From assembly GCA_963677605.2 (NCBI GenBank), contig CAXXDX010000007.1, positions 806,001-870,000 of the forward strand: a stretch of 64,000 nt of DNA. The letters are read 5' to 3'. The notes beneath the pieces were generated by a model. It did not search any database. It was given only the letters and a program-made list of their open reading frames with translations, and was not told the DNA's origin. This DNA is from JAGLOK01 sp963677605. GTDB taxonomy: Bacteria; Bacillota; Clostridia; Christensenellales; UMGS416. The translations under genes were made by a program, and so were the position numbers. This document shows positions 16,081-25,237 of the stretch, one piece after another. Within the stretch, counting starts at the first letter, position 1, and every line of letters begins with the position of its first letter.

Positions 16081-17202
16081 CTATTCAATAGAGAAAACAT
16101 AACCGTCGGTATAATTTTCTCTGTGGTAATAACAAGCTGTTAAGTTTTCCTGGTCAAATACTATGCTCCATTCGGTGGATTCAAAACCGCTAAAGTTATC
16201 TTTGCTTACGCTGCTTAAAGCTTTGCGAACATCCAAAGGACTCATGCTGGGACTTTCTTCTAACATTTCAGTCAGCATATTAAAACGCGTGTGTGACTGT
16301 TGGCTCCCAATGCCGTATTTTTCTCCAGCAGCCAGATAATAATTTGTCAAAACAGGTGTTTTGGTTATTACCATCTCATTATTAATATACTCAACAACAA
16401 CGCTGTTTCCGCTGGCATCAGCGATCGCAAAATGAACCATATAGTTCATTGAAGCGTGTAGGTCATAGCTTTCAAGAAGAGCCACAGCTTCATCTGTGTC
16501 GGTTGCTTTGTCCAGCATTAGGCGTATTGCTGTAGTTGTAGTTATGTCGGGTTTTCCATTGTCCTGATTTATACCATCAGAATCCTGAATCATATTAACC
16601 GCAACACAAAGACCTTTCTCATTCATCCCGTCAAGAGGAGCGTATAAGGAGCCTATTGTAAGAATTTCGTCAGGCAAAAGCGATGCCGCCATTCCCACTC
16701 CCTGGCGGATAAAATCCATGTTTACGGTTGAAATGGAGCTGTAACCGTTTCTCGGATATGCAGTCACAACCATTGCTTTGCATCCGCGCCAGTCGAAGTT
16801 TCTGCCGAACAGAAATCCGCCATCTTCACTTGGGACATGTATGGTACTGCATCCGAACATCTGAGCGTTTATTTCAAGATTTGTGCCGCTTGATAAAAAG
16901 TATGATGTAAGAAATTCAAGTATGTCTCTGTCTTTTTCAGCTCCTCCCTGTAATAAAAATGCATCGAAGCCATAATCACCATCGTATCTTACGGCAGTGA
17001 AGTCTTTTTCAAGTTCCTGGATTTCATATCCGGGAGATATAGCTGCGGCATCTTCAAGATTAGAGTACTGATTGACGGTATTTTCATCAGAGGAGATATC
17101 AGAAGAAGACTCACTGTGGTTTGAAACCTTTGATGCAGAACATCCTGTGAGTAATGATAATATTAAAATTAAAGTTATAAATAAAGCTGTCTGCTTTTTC
17201 AT
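16081..17202 (-). CDS. Ntn-hydrolase lipoprotein (choloylglycine hydrolase/C45-type amidase)
   Basis: A 373-residue lipoprotein, lipobox LLTGC with C21. The Ntn fold begins at C118 in FGCSTIH, followed by GRNFDWRG (Arg and Asp of the family's active site) and DGMNEKGLCVAVN. Such enzymes hydrolyse linear amides (penicillin V, bile-acid conjugates, N-acyl amino acids or acyl-homoserine lactones) after cleaving before the catalytic Cys. Cleavage at G117-C118 would separate the catalytic part from the lipid-linked propeptide. It is the first gene of the operon 17202-9425, under a TCACA direct repeat. The substrate cannot be read from sequence; it works outside the cell. Confidence 0.88.
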   Translation of the reverse strand: MKKQTALFITLILILSLLTGCSASKVSNHSESSSDISSDENTVNQYSNLEDAAAISPGYEIQELEKDFTAVRYDGDYGFDAFLLQGGAEKDRDILEFLTSYFLSSGTNLEINAQMFGCSTIHVPSEDGGFLFGRNFDWRGCKAMVVTAYPRNGYSSISTVNMDFIRQGVGMAASLLPDEILTIGSLYAPLDGMNEKGLCVAVNMIQDSDGINQDNGKPDITTTTAIRLMLDKATDTDEAVALLESYDLHASMNYMVHFAIADASGNSVVVEYINNEMVITKTPVLTNYYLAAGEKYGIGSQQSHTRFNMLTEMLEESPSMSPLDVRKALSSVSKDNFSGFESTEWSIVFDQENLTACYYHRENYTDGYVFSIE

Positions 17203-17532
17203 TCTTTGCCTTTCGGTCGTATATTGTTTACGATTTGTATCTTATACCGAATTTGTGAGAGTTTTGTGAGAAAATTATTTCTATTTTGAATTGTTGCAAA
17301 ATATATCAGTATCTATAGTTTTTCGAACAAAAAATATAATAAACTTATTTAACTTATTAAAACTTTAATATGAGACAATGTTATCTACATTATACCAGAT
17401 TTGCAGTTCTTTATAGCTATGCGATTATATGATAAAATTTTATTATTACAGAAAGTACTTTTTCAGCATTAATTCATTGTTAAAAATTCTTTCGTCTCAG
17501 GGTGAAGGCTATAATCTTTAGGAGTGTATCTT
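17203..17532. promoter_or_regulatory. Divergent intergenic region with TCACA direct repeat, copy 3
   Basis: This 330-bp AT-rich region separates the minus-strand operon from the plus-strand FAD oxidoreductase. The repeat TTTGTGAGA occurs at 17252-17260 and 17263-17271, an 11-bp period. In the amidase direction it reads TCTCACAAA twice. No clear hairpin or further gene is seen. An AGGAG at 17520-17524 serves the oxidoreductase. Confidence 0.55.
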
Positions 17533-19290
17533 ATGAATCATTATAACAAACTTAAAAATAATTCCATCTATATAGGCTCTGGAAGTTTTGGAGATTACGG
17601 TACATGGGTGCTGGACACACAGTTTATATCTAACATAGGTTCCGCTTATCTTCTGGCACACGGTTTGGGAGAGCCGGTTGAAGATGCAAATACTACGATA
17701 ACTCTGCCTGAATCGGGAGAGTATAATATCTGGGTGCGGACGAAAAACTGGGTAGGTTATTGGAAAAAAGATATGGCACCAGGATTGTTTAATGTATACA
17801 TAAACGGAGAACCAACCGGAGTGGATTTGGGGAAGGGGAGTCCTGAATGGCATTGGCAAAAAGCTGGAAGATTTCTTGCCGAAGACACACAAATCTCCGT
17901 ATCGCTCCATGATTTAACTGGATTTGAAGGAAGGTGCGCCGGGCTTTTGTTTACAAAAGATATGGCTTTTCTTCCGCCTGATGACACTTCTGAGACTATT
18001 AAAATGATTGAGTGCCTGACTGACACCGAAAAACCTATTGAATCAGGAAATTTTGACATAATTGTTGCGGGCGGAGGTATTGCGGGAATATGCACTGCCC
18101 TATCTTCGGCAAGGCTGGGGCTTAAAACTGCCATTATTCAGGATAGGCTTGTTGTCGGCGGAAACAATAGCTCGGAAGTCAGAGTGTGGCTGGGAGGCGA
18201 AGTCGGATTTGAACCATATCCCAATATTGGAAACATTGTAAAGGAACTCGAACAAAAGCAGATGTACCATTACGGAAGCAAGAACACGGGTGACATTTAT
18301 GAAGATGACAAAAAGCTAAACCTAATTGAAAAAGAACAGAATATAACCCTCTTTTTAGGGCATTCTGTTATTGATGCTGTAACCTGTGGAGATGAGATTG
18401 AAGGAGCGATTGCCTACGATGTAAAAACCGGAGTAAAGAAGCTGATTAAGGCATCGCTTTTTGTGGATGCCACAGGTGATTCTGCTCTAGCTTATTCGGC
18501 GGGTGCGGACTATGAAGTTACAACAAACGGACATATGGGGATGACAAACATGTGGCATTTAAAAGAAATGGATTCTCCGCAGACCTTCCCGAGATGTCCG
18601 TGGGCTATTGATTTGTCCGGTGTTGATTTTCCAGGAAGGTACGGCGAGGACGGCATAGCTGATACATACGGACAGAAAGGATATAAGGCATTCGGAGGGT
18701 GGTATTGGGAAAGCGGATGCGAGCATGATCCTATCGAACATGCGGAGTATGCAAGAGACACTAATTTTAGAGCTATGTACGGTGCCATTGATACAGCAAA
18801 AAACATCGATGGGGATTATGAAAACTACAAGCTCGAACATTGCTCATATATAGGCGGCAAAAGAGAGTCGAGGCGCCTGTTCGGAGATGTTGTTTTAACC
18901 AAAAGCGAAGTATATAAGGGAGTTAAATATGATGACGGATGCGTTCCGTCCACATGGAATTTTGATGTCCATTATCCTGACAGAGAGTTTTACAAAGCTT
19001 TTTATGAGGGTGACGGATTTTTAACTAAAGACTATCATGAAAAGTTTAATAAGCCATATTTTATTCCGTACAGGTGTCTTTATTCAAGAAATATAAAAAA
19101 CCTGTTTATGGCAGGTAGAAATATAAGTGTTTCTCATGATGCGCTGGGAACTGCCAGAGTTATGAGAACTGGAGGTATGATGGGCGAAGTAATCGGAATT
19201 GCGGCATACTTATGTAAAAAGCATAATACTCTTCCGAGAAAGATTTATGAAAATTATTTAGATGAATTTATCAATTTGCTGAAAAATTGA
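17533..19290 (+). CDS. FAD-dependent oxidoreductase (FAD_oxidored family)
   Basis: The start at 17533 (MNHYNKLKNN) is 8 bases after AGGAG; a GTG at 17524 overlaps the ribosome site. Residues 1-150 form a beta-rich N-terminal domain of the carbohydrate-binding/jelly-roll sort (EYNIWVRTKNWVGYW). A Rossmann FAD domain then begins at DIIVAGGGIAGICTALSSA, with VVGGNNSSEVRVW and the late FAD contact LFMAGRNISVSHDALG near the end. This family oxidises or reduces unknown, often sugar-related, substrates. No membrane or export signal. Monocistronic between two promoters. Confidence 0.88.
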   Translation: MNHYNKLKNNSIYIGSGSFGDYGTWVLDTQFISNIGSAYLLAHGLGEPVEDANTTITLPESGEYNIWVRTKNWVGYWKKDMAPGLFNVYINGEPTGVDLGKGSPEWHWQKAGRFLAEDTQISVSLHDLTGFEGRCAGLLFTKDMAFLPPDDTSETIKMIECLTDTEKPIESGNFDIIVAGGGIAGICTALSSARLGLKTAIIQDRLVVGGNNSSEVRVWLGGEVGFEPYPNIGNIVKELEQKQMYHYGSKNTGDIYEDDKKLNLIEKEQNITLFLGHSVIDAVTCGDEIEGAIAYDVKTGVKKLIKASLFVDATGDSALAYSAGADYEVTTNGHMGMTNMWHLKEMDSPQTFPRCPWAIDLSGVDFPGRYGEDGIADTYGQKGYKAFGGWYWESGCEHDPIEHAEYARDTNFRAMYGAIDTAKNIDGDYENYKLEHCSYIGGKRESRRLFGDVVLTKSEVYKGVKYDDGCVPSTWNFDVHYPDREFYKAFYEGDGFLTKDYHEKFNKPYFIPYRCLYSRNIKNLFMAGRNISVSHDALGTARVMRTGGMMGEVIGIAAYLCKKHNTLPRKIYENYLDEFINLLKN

Positions 19291-19378
19291 TATTGAATGA
19301 CAGCAATTAGGTGACAAAGTTACATAATATTACTTATTTTATTGATATTATTATAATAAATAAAAGGAGGTATTTATT

Positions 19379-20152
19379 ATGAAAAAAAGTGTTAAAGTTC
19401 TCGTAGTTTTTACTTTTATAGCTATGGTAGTTGTCAATATTCTTGCAACAAGTCTGCCGATTAACGGCATTGACACAGGCGCAGTATCTGACTCTTACCC
19501 AAATCTTTTCGCACCTTCTGGGATTACATTCTCTATATGGGGTGTGATATATATACTTTTGTTAGGATATACATTTTACCAACTTGGTATTATTAATAAG
19601 AAAGATGATATAAAAAATTCACTTTTAAATAAAGTTGGTATTATATTTTCGGTATCGTCTATAGCCAACACTCTTTGGATTTTTACGTGGCATTACAGAA
19701 TAATATATTTATCATTAATATTAATGATTGTTATCTTTATTAGCCTTCTTATGATTGTTAATACAATTAAAAATGAAAAGTTAACTAATAAAGAAAAGTT
19801 TTTCGTGAAACTTCCGTTTAGTGTTTACTTCGGATGGATTACAGTTGCATTGATTGCGAATGCAACAACATTTTTAGTCAGCATAGGGTGGAATGGATTC
19901 GGACTTTCCGATTATTTTTGGACTACCGCAATTGTTTCGGTAGGAGCAATAATAGGAATATTTACTATCATAAAAAATAAAGACTATCCTTACGGGTTGG
20001 TGCTGGTTTGGGCTTATCTCGGTATATTGATAAAACATACATCACAAAACTTTTTTAACAGTATGTATCCGGCAGTTATCGCGGCAGTTATTATATCGCT
20101 AGCGTTATTTATTGCTTCGGATATATATGTTATTGTTAAAAAGAAGCACTAA
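19379..20152 (+). CDS. TspO/MBR-related membrane protein
   Basis: The 257-residue protein has about seven membrane segments. FAPSGITFSIWGVIYILL near residues 43-60 is the tryptophan-rich TspO/MBR pattern, and a later TFTWHYR-like region (WIFTWHYR) fits the second half. Classical TspO is about 160 residues with five helices; this longer form is a common Firmicutes variant whose ligand is not established, though TspO binds porphyrins and cholesterol in other species. The ribosome site AAGGAGG lies 8 bases before the start. A TATAAT at 19352-19357 could be the -10. Confidence 0.82.
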   Translation: MKKSVKVLVVFTFIAMVVVNILATSLPINGIDTGAVSDSYPNLFAPSGITFSIWGVIYILLLGYTFYQLGIINKKDDIKNSLLNKVGIIFSVSSIANTLWIFTWHYRIIYLSLILMIVIFISLLMIVNTIKNEKLTNKEKFFVKLPFSVYFGWITVALIANATTFLVSIGWNGFGLSDYFWTTAIVSVGAIIGIFTIIKNKDYPYGLVLVWAYLGILIKHTSQNFFNSMYPAVIAAVIISLALFIASDIYVIVKKKH

Positions 20153-20203
20153 TATAATAAACATAATCTTATAGTATAAATATATAAATAAGTGAGGGTA
20201 ATT

Positions 20204-21991
20204 ATGATGGACACAATGATTATAGATGGACACAATGTGTATGATTATTTTATATCCGGAGCAAAAAAAGTCATCCACCATGAAAAGATATTAAACAGCA
20301 TTAATGTTTTTCCGGTTGCTGACGGTGACACGGGAACTAATCTGGCACTAACTATGAAAATGGTGCTGTTAAAATCGAAAAAAAACAAGAATCTAAATGA
20401 TACGCTCAATTCAATATCGGAAGTTGCCGTTGAGAATGCATACGGTAACTCCGGTATGATATTTGCGCAATTTTTAAACGGTTTTTCTATTGAAGCTGAA
20501 AACAAAAAAAGCGTAACGGCTCAGGAATTTGCAGAGATAGCCCAGAAAGCGGCGGGACATGCATACAGTGCAGTCGGCTCACCGAAGGAGGGAACTATCC
20601 TTAGCGTGATGCGAGACTGGGCAAAAGAATTGAAAGAAACGGTTCATAACTCTGAGTTTGAAACAACATTCAAAGACTCTGTTGATAAAGCACGAAATTT
20701 TGTGGAAAAAACCAAGTACAAAATGAAAGTCTTTGTAGAAAACAATGTAGTAGATGCAGGCGCAAAAGCTTTTCTTATTTTTTTAGAGGGTATACTGGAG
20801 TTTATAAAAAACGGTATAGTTGAAAACAGCTTAGTTCTAGCGGATGTTGAGCTAAATACTCATAAAAATGAGTTGATAAGCTATGAAGTCACAGATAACA
20901 GGTTTTGCTCTCAATTTTATATTGAAACTAAAAAAAGTATGCAGGATATCAAGCAAAGCTTAATCCAATATGGAGATTCTCTGGTGGTTACCGGAAAAGA
21001 TAACCACTACAAGGTGCATATACACACCGACTATCCAGACAGAGTGATGGATAGTTTGACGGCTGAAAGCACAGTTATTTCGCAAAAGATCGAGGATATG
21101 AAAATTGCAAGCGATATTATACATAACCGCAAAAACAAAATAGGCATTGTAACTGATTCGATTGCAGATATCCCTCAGGAGTTAATCGATAGCGAACAAA
21201 TAACGGTCATACCCGTTAATCTGATATGCGACTCCACTTTGTATCTTGATAAATTGACAATAACCCCTGAAAGCTTTTACAAGAAACTTAATGACTTTGA
21301 GATGAACCCGACAAGCGCACAGCCGTCTGCTGCGCTTTTGGAGCGGAATTTCAAAATGCTTTTAGAACATTTTGACTCGGTTATCGGAATATTCGTGTCA
21401 AAGAAAATGAGCGGAACATATAATAGCGCGGTAAAAGTGGCAAAGAAGTTGGCGAAGGATGGCAAAGAGATTTCGGTTGTTGATTCCAAGCTTAATTCAA
21501 ATGCAGAAGGACTTTTAGTCAGTGAAGCAGCGAGGATAATCGGGGAAGGATACAGCCACAGTGAAGCGGTAGAAAAGATAAACAAGCTGTCTGAAAATAT
21601 AAGAATATATGTAAGCTTAATAGACCTGACTCCAATGATAAAAGGAGGAAGGATATCTAAAACTGCAGGTTTTGTGCTTAGTAAAATGAAACTGCAGCCT
21701 GTTGTATCTATTGATAAAAACGGTAAAGGCATTGTGCCTTACAAGACATTTTCTCGAAAGGCTGCTGTTAAAAAAATATTGGAGCAGATTAAAAGAGATA
21801 AAAAAGAGCGTGGGATAGAAAAATACTCTCTGGTATATTCCGATGAAATTGAAGATATATCCGGATTTAAACAAAAACTGGTTAAATTAATTGGCTTTGA
21901 GCCAGATTATATTACACAGATATCTCCTGTTGTAGGCCTTAATGCCGGAAAAGGAGCTTTTGCAGTTTCTTATGTAATGGGAGGCGAATAA
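20204..21991 (+). CDS. FakA/DegV fusion: DAK2-domain kinase with DegV fatty-acid-binding domain
   Basis: Start set at 20204 from GAGGG at 20194-20198; a GTG at 20192 is too close to be used. Residues 1-190 are a DhaL/DAK2 nucleotide-binding domain (NVFPVADGDTGTNLALTM holds the Mg-ATP aspartates). Residues about 195-300 are the FakA middle region. Residues about 312-595 are a DegV/EDD domain (IGIVTDSIADIPQEL, GTYNSAVKVA, KGGRISK). FakA phosphorylates a fatty acid held by FakB/DegV, for phospholipid synthesis; here kinase and carrier are one chain. The stop is 1 base before the next gene. Confidence 0.9.
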   Translation: MMDTMIIDGHNVYDYFISGAKKVIHHEKILNSINVFPVADGDTGTNLALTMKMVLLKSKKNKNLNDTLNSISEVAVENAYGNSGMIFAQFLNGFSIEAENKKSVTAQEFAEIAQKAAGHAYSAVGSPKEGTILSVMRDWAKELKETVHNSEFETTFKDSVDKARNFVEKTKYKMKVFVENNVVDAGAKAFLIFLEGILEFIKNGIVENSLVLADVELNTHKNELISYEVTDNRFCSQFYIETKKSMQDIKQSLIQYGDSLVVTGKDNHYKVHIHTDYPDRVMDSLTAESTVISQKIEDMKIASDIIHNRKNKIGIVTDSIADIPQELIDSEQITVIPVNLICDSTLYLDKLTITPESFYKKLNDFEMNPTSAQPSAALLERNFKMLLEHFDSVIGIFVSKKMSGTYNSAVKVAKKLAKDGKEISVVDSKLNSNAEGLLVSEAARIIGEGYSHSEAVEKINKLSENIRIYVSLIDLTPMIKGGRISKTAGFVLSKMKLQPVVSIDKNGKGIVPYKTFSRKAAVKKILEQIKRDKKERGIEKYSLVYSDEIEDISGFKQKLVKLIGFEPDYITQISPVVGLNAGKGAFAVSYVMGGE

Positions 21992-21992
21992 T

Positions 21993-22760
21993 ATGTTAAC
22001 ACAAACGGCAATATTATTGTTTGCCTACTTTACAATATGGTATATTATTGGCGTAATTATAAAGAACGCGTCGATTATTGATATCGGATGGGGATTTGGC
22101 TTTGTAGTTGTTGCGATTGTTGGTTTTGTTCAGAATATAACTATGGCAACGGGGATTATTACACTTCTGGTCACCGTGTGGGGGCTAAGATTAACCATAC
22201 ACATTTTTATGCGCAATTTTGGTAAGCCCGAAGACTTCAGGTATGCAAATTTTAGACGCAGTTGGGGTAAAACGTACTACTTCAGATCATATTTTCAGCT
22301 ATTTATGTTTCAGGCTGCAATGATGTTTATAATATCATTGCCCTATGTTTATGCAAATAGCATAGGTGAAATAAGAAACTTGGTGCTTTTTATAGTCGGT
22401 ATAATCATATGGTTGTTTGGATTTTTATTTGAGGCAATTTCTGACTATCAGCTAAAAGTATTTATTCAAAATGAAAACAACAAGGGCAAGCTGATAGATA
22501 CCGGACTATGGAAAAATACAAGGCATCCTAACTATTTTGGCGAAGCAGTGCTTTGGTGGGGGATATTTTTAATGTCGCTCGCAGGCGGAGCGCCTTGGTT
22601 TACTGTGATAGGGCCGATAACAATAACTGTATTGGTTAGATTTGTGTCAGGTGTGCCGCTGCTGGAGAAACGTCTGATGAAACGTATCGGATATGAAGAG
22701 TACGTACGAAAAACGAATATATTTATACCTTGGTTTAAGAAAGGCGGCAATGATGAGTAA
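21993..22760 (+). CDS. DUF1295 (steroid 5-alpha-reductase-like) membrane protein
   Basis: The 255-residue protein has six or seven membrane segments and the DUF1295 pattern: IIDIGWGFGFV near the start, RHPNYFGEAVLWWGIFL around 168-184 and a C-terminal GYEEYVRKT. The HPNYFGE block resembles the cofactor-binding site of isoprenylcysteine methyltransferases and steroid reductases, so a lipid-active role at the membrane is likely; the substrate is unknown. Located directly after the FakA/DegV gene (1-base gap) and overlapping the next gene, so probably one operon related to lipid metabolism. Confidence 0.85.
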   Translation: MLTQTAILLFAYFTIWYIIGVIIKNASIIDIGWGFGFVVVAIVGFVQNITMATGIITLLVTVWGLRLTIHIFMRNFGKPEDFRYANFRRSWGKTYYFRSYFQLFMFQAAMMFIISLPYVYANSIGEIRNLVLFIVGIIIWLFGFLFEAISDYQLKVFIQNENNKGKLIDTGLWKNTRHPNYFGEAVLWWGIFLMSLAGGAPWFTVIGPITITVLVRFVSGVPLLEKRLMKRIGYEEYVRKTNIFIPWFKKGGNDE

Positions 22761-23112
22761 GAGGACGTATATTGTGCTGCAGGTAGTATTCTTTGCTGGC
22801 TTTTTAGCGCTATTAGGCGCAATACTATACGGTGTAATTAGAAAAGACATCATGGCGGAAGGAAGTATAATGCTTTCGGTTTATTGGGGACAGTTTACCT
22901 TTATTGACATTTATGCAGCGTTTATTGCTTTTTATCTGTGGATAGTGTTTAGAGAAAAAAGTGCAGTCAGAAGTATAATATGGTTTGTTTTAATTATGAT
23001 GGGCGGAAGCAGGAGCATAATGCTGTATTTGTTTATTGCAGTCAGAACAAGCCGGAGAAGCTGGGGGAGATTTATTGCAGGCTACAGACTTGAGAGCATA
23101 ATCAAAGAGTAG
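22750..23112 (+). CDS. Small membrane protein, DUF1475-like
   Basis: The start is the ATG at 22750 or 22753, overlapping the end of the DUF1295 gene by 8-11 bases; the longer frame from 22693 would lie wholly inside it. About 120 residues with three membrane segments. The middle segment pattern GQFTFIDIYAAFIAFYLW resembles DUF1475 proteins, which have a similar three-helix layout. Function unknown. Last gene of the 20204-23112 operon, followed by a bidirectional terminator. Confidence 0.65.
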   Translation: MMSKRTYIVLQVVFFAGFLALLGAILYGVIRKDIMAEGSIMLSVYWGQFTFIDIYAAFIAFYLWIVFREKSAVRSIIWFVLIMMGGSRSIMLYLFIAVRTSRRSWGRFIAGYRLESIIKE

Positions 23113-23237
23113 CTTGATGTTAGTTATACCAGATATACTATGAAACTATTTCAAAAAACCGAATGTAGCACTGAGGATCAATATATAGGTTAAAAATCTT
23201 GCAAGTACTTGTGCGGAGGCTAATTAAACTGCAATAA

Positions 23238-23263
23238 AAAAAGGCCGGTTAACCGGCCTTTTT
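23238..23263. terminator. Bidirectional intrinsic terminator
   Basis: A perfect palindrome centred at 23250/23251, with arms AAGGCCGGTT and AACCGGCCTT, flanked by A and T runs, between convergent genes. Confidence 0.92.
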
Positions 23264-23269
23264 AGTTGT

Positions 23270-25063
23270 TTATTTTAAACTGTCATATACTTTCTGCATT
23301 ATATCCACATTATTGTGAGGGCCATATTTGTTTACTGCGTTTACATATGCGTTCCAGTCATCATCGCTGAACGGATCTTTACCGCCGTTTATAAAGCCTG
23401 GTATGTTCTTTGACATAAATTCACGCACATTGCCCAGTGTCTTTGTATATTTATTGTTATCCTCAGCAGACCTTTGTGAGTTAAAAGAGCCTTTAAATGC
23501 TCCTGTGCTTGTATAAACAGTCCACTCCGACTTTGCGTGCTGAACTATTGAGTTTTCTGTTGGATACGCTCTGCTGTCCAGCCACACACCGACAAATCTG
23601 TTTCCTTTGGAAGCGTTGTTGAGGAATGTGTCTGAAGCGAGTGCTTCCACCAATTTATATTGTTTGACTCCGTCAGTCTCAACTACAGTATATGCGCCTT
23701 CTGTAAGGCCGAATTTTGTGTAGAATTCGTCGTTTGTCTGTTCATATTGCTCTTTGCTTAATCCGAATGCATTTAGGACTCCGCCTTCTTCACCGTACAT
23801 ATAGTCAAGCATACTAAACAGTGCTTCCAAGTCTTTTTCCGCGGCCTTGTCTGTTATTATATATGAGTTGTACTCAAGGGATACCTGATAGTTACAGTAT
23901 GGAGTTACGCCCTGCTGAGCGCTTGTTCCGTAGATGTCGTTGATTGGCGGACGTGCACCAAACACCATTATTCCGTTAGTGTAACCGATTTCTGAGTTGT
24001 TGGCTTCGCCGTTTGATATATCAAGAAGGCTTCCGAGAGTTCCCTGGGCTTCATAGAATATTCCGACTTTGCCCTGATGGACTTTTGTGCTGTCGATTCT
24101 AAAGAAAATGTCTGATGTGTGCTCGGCAAAAGCTTCGTCCACCCAGCCATTGTCATACCAAGTTTTCATTGCCTGAAGATATACTCTGAAGTTTTCGCTG
24201 TCTCCGCCGAATTCTACAGTGTCTCCATTAATGTACCATACGCTTGTTGAACCGCCGAATGCAGAAACAAGGTCGCCTGTTTCGTTATGTCCCTGATATG
24301 GAAGGCTTATGCAGTATCCGTCATCAATTCCTTCTTCTTCAAGAGCAGTTTCAAATATCTTCATCATCCACTCCCAGTCGGAAATATACATCGGATCTGT
24401 ACCGCCGCTTGGGAACACAACATCATCTGTCCATGATTCCACATCGCCTGTTGTGGCGTATCCGCCTGTAAACGCAGCTCCTGTTTCAGGATTTGTGCCG
24501 TATTTAACCAGCCAATCGCGTCTGTACTGCCAGCCGCCCCATTGGTTTATTGTGTCATGGTAATTATAGAGCTGCAAATATTTTTTCTCGCCGTCCACAA
24601 CATTGGTGGCTGTGAGAGCATAATCCGGATGAGCTTCCAGAAAAGCCAGGTAATTTGGCATATACTGCTCAACGTAGGGAGTAAGGTCCATACAAATGCC
24701 ATCTTCATAAAGTTCCAGTACAGAACCTGCGTTTGAATAGTATGACATATCAACAATGTCTGTATAGTCTCCTGTTGAAATCATGGTTACAACATTATCA
24801 AGCTGTGTGCCTGCCGGAGGTATGGTGAAATCAATATTTATCTTTACTTCGTTGGGACCCCATGTTTTTTGCGTGGTGATATAGTTCACTGCCGGATTTT
24901 TTGAGTAATCGTCGTAGTAGGAAGTATCTTCGCCGTTTCCGTTCCACCATGTAAAGGTTATCCCATCATCGGCAGACTCACTTTTGCTACACCCTGAAAA
25001 ACCGAATGTTATTAAAAGAACACTCATAATAACTGTTATAACAAGTAGAAATTTTCTATTCAT
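23270..25063 (-). CDS. Extracellular solute-binding lipoprotein of a sugar ABC importer (LipO/YtcQ type)
   Basis: Start at 25063 (MNRKFLLVIT), because GGAGGA at 25076-25071 lies 7 bases upstream; a TTG at 25078 is unlikely. 597 residues with lipobox FSGC. It belongs to the large family-1 binding proteins that work with LplB/YtcP-like permeases for oligosaccharides. Many aromatic residues (WEWMMKIFETALEEEG, WQYRRDWLVKYG) suit a sugar pocket. Its likely permeases are at 28066-30010. It is transcribed away from them, alone, so binding protein levels can be set separately. Specificity is unknown; neighbours suggest glucuronidated or beta-linked glycosides. Confidence 0.9.
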   Translation of the reverse strand: MNRKFLLVITVIMSVLLITFGFSGCSKSESADDGITFTWWNGNGEDTSYYDDYSKNPAVNYITTQKTWGPNEVKINIDFTIPPAGTQLDNVVTMISTGDYTDIVDMSYYSNAGSVLELYEDGICMDLTPYVEQYMPNYLAFLEAHPDYALTATNVVDGEKKYLQLYNYHDTINQWGGWQYRRDWLVKYGTNPETGAAFTGGYATTGDVESWTDDVVFPSGGTDPMYISDWEWMMKIFETALEEEGIDDGYCISLPYQGHNETGDLVSAFGGSTSVWYINGDTVEFGGDSENFRVYLQAMKTWYDNGWVDEAFAEHTSDIFFRIDSTKVHQGKVGIFYEAQGTLGSLLDISNGEANNSEIGYTNGIMVFGARPPINDIYGTSAQQGVTPYCNYQVSLEYNSYIITDKAAEKDLEALFSMLDYMYGEEGGVLNAFGLSKEQYEQTNDEFYTKFGLTEGAYTVVETDGVKQYKLVEALASDTFLNNASKGNRFVGVWLDSRAYPTENSIVQHAKSEWTVYTSTGAFKGSFNSQRSAEDNNKYTKTLGNVREFMSKNIPGFINGGKDPFSDDDWNAYVNAVNKYGPHNNVDIMQKVYDSLK

Positions 25064-25237
25064 ATGTTCTTCCTCCAAAATAATATTGAACCGTATTTAT
25101 TCTTCGATATTATTGATTCTATTGCAAAGATTCTCTAGTGTATTGTAAAATTCCTAAGATTATATCAGTATTATTAGGTATATTGACTAAATTTACAGCA
25201 TATATAAAAGGGATTGGCAGATAAAATTTTTTGTCGG

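Noticed and set aside
22693..22750. Upstream extension of the DUF1475-like gene
   Set aside because: These codons lie within the DUF1295 gene end and show no membrane helix; the ribosome site serves the later ATG.
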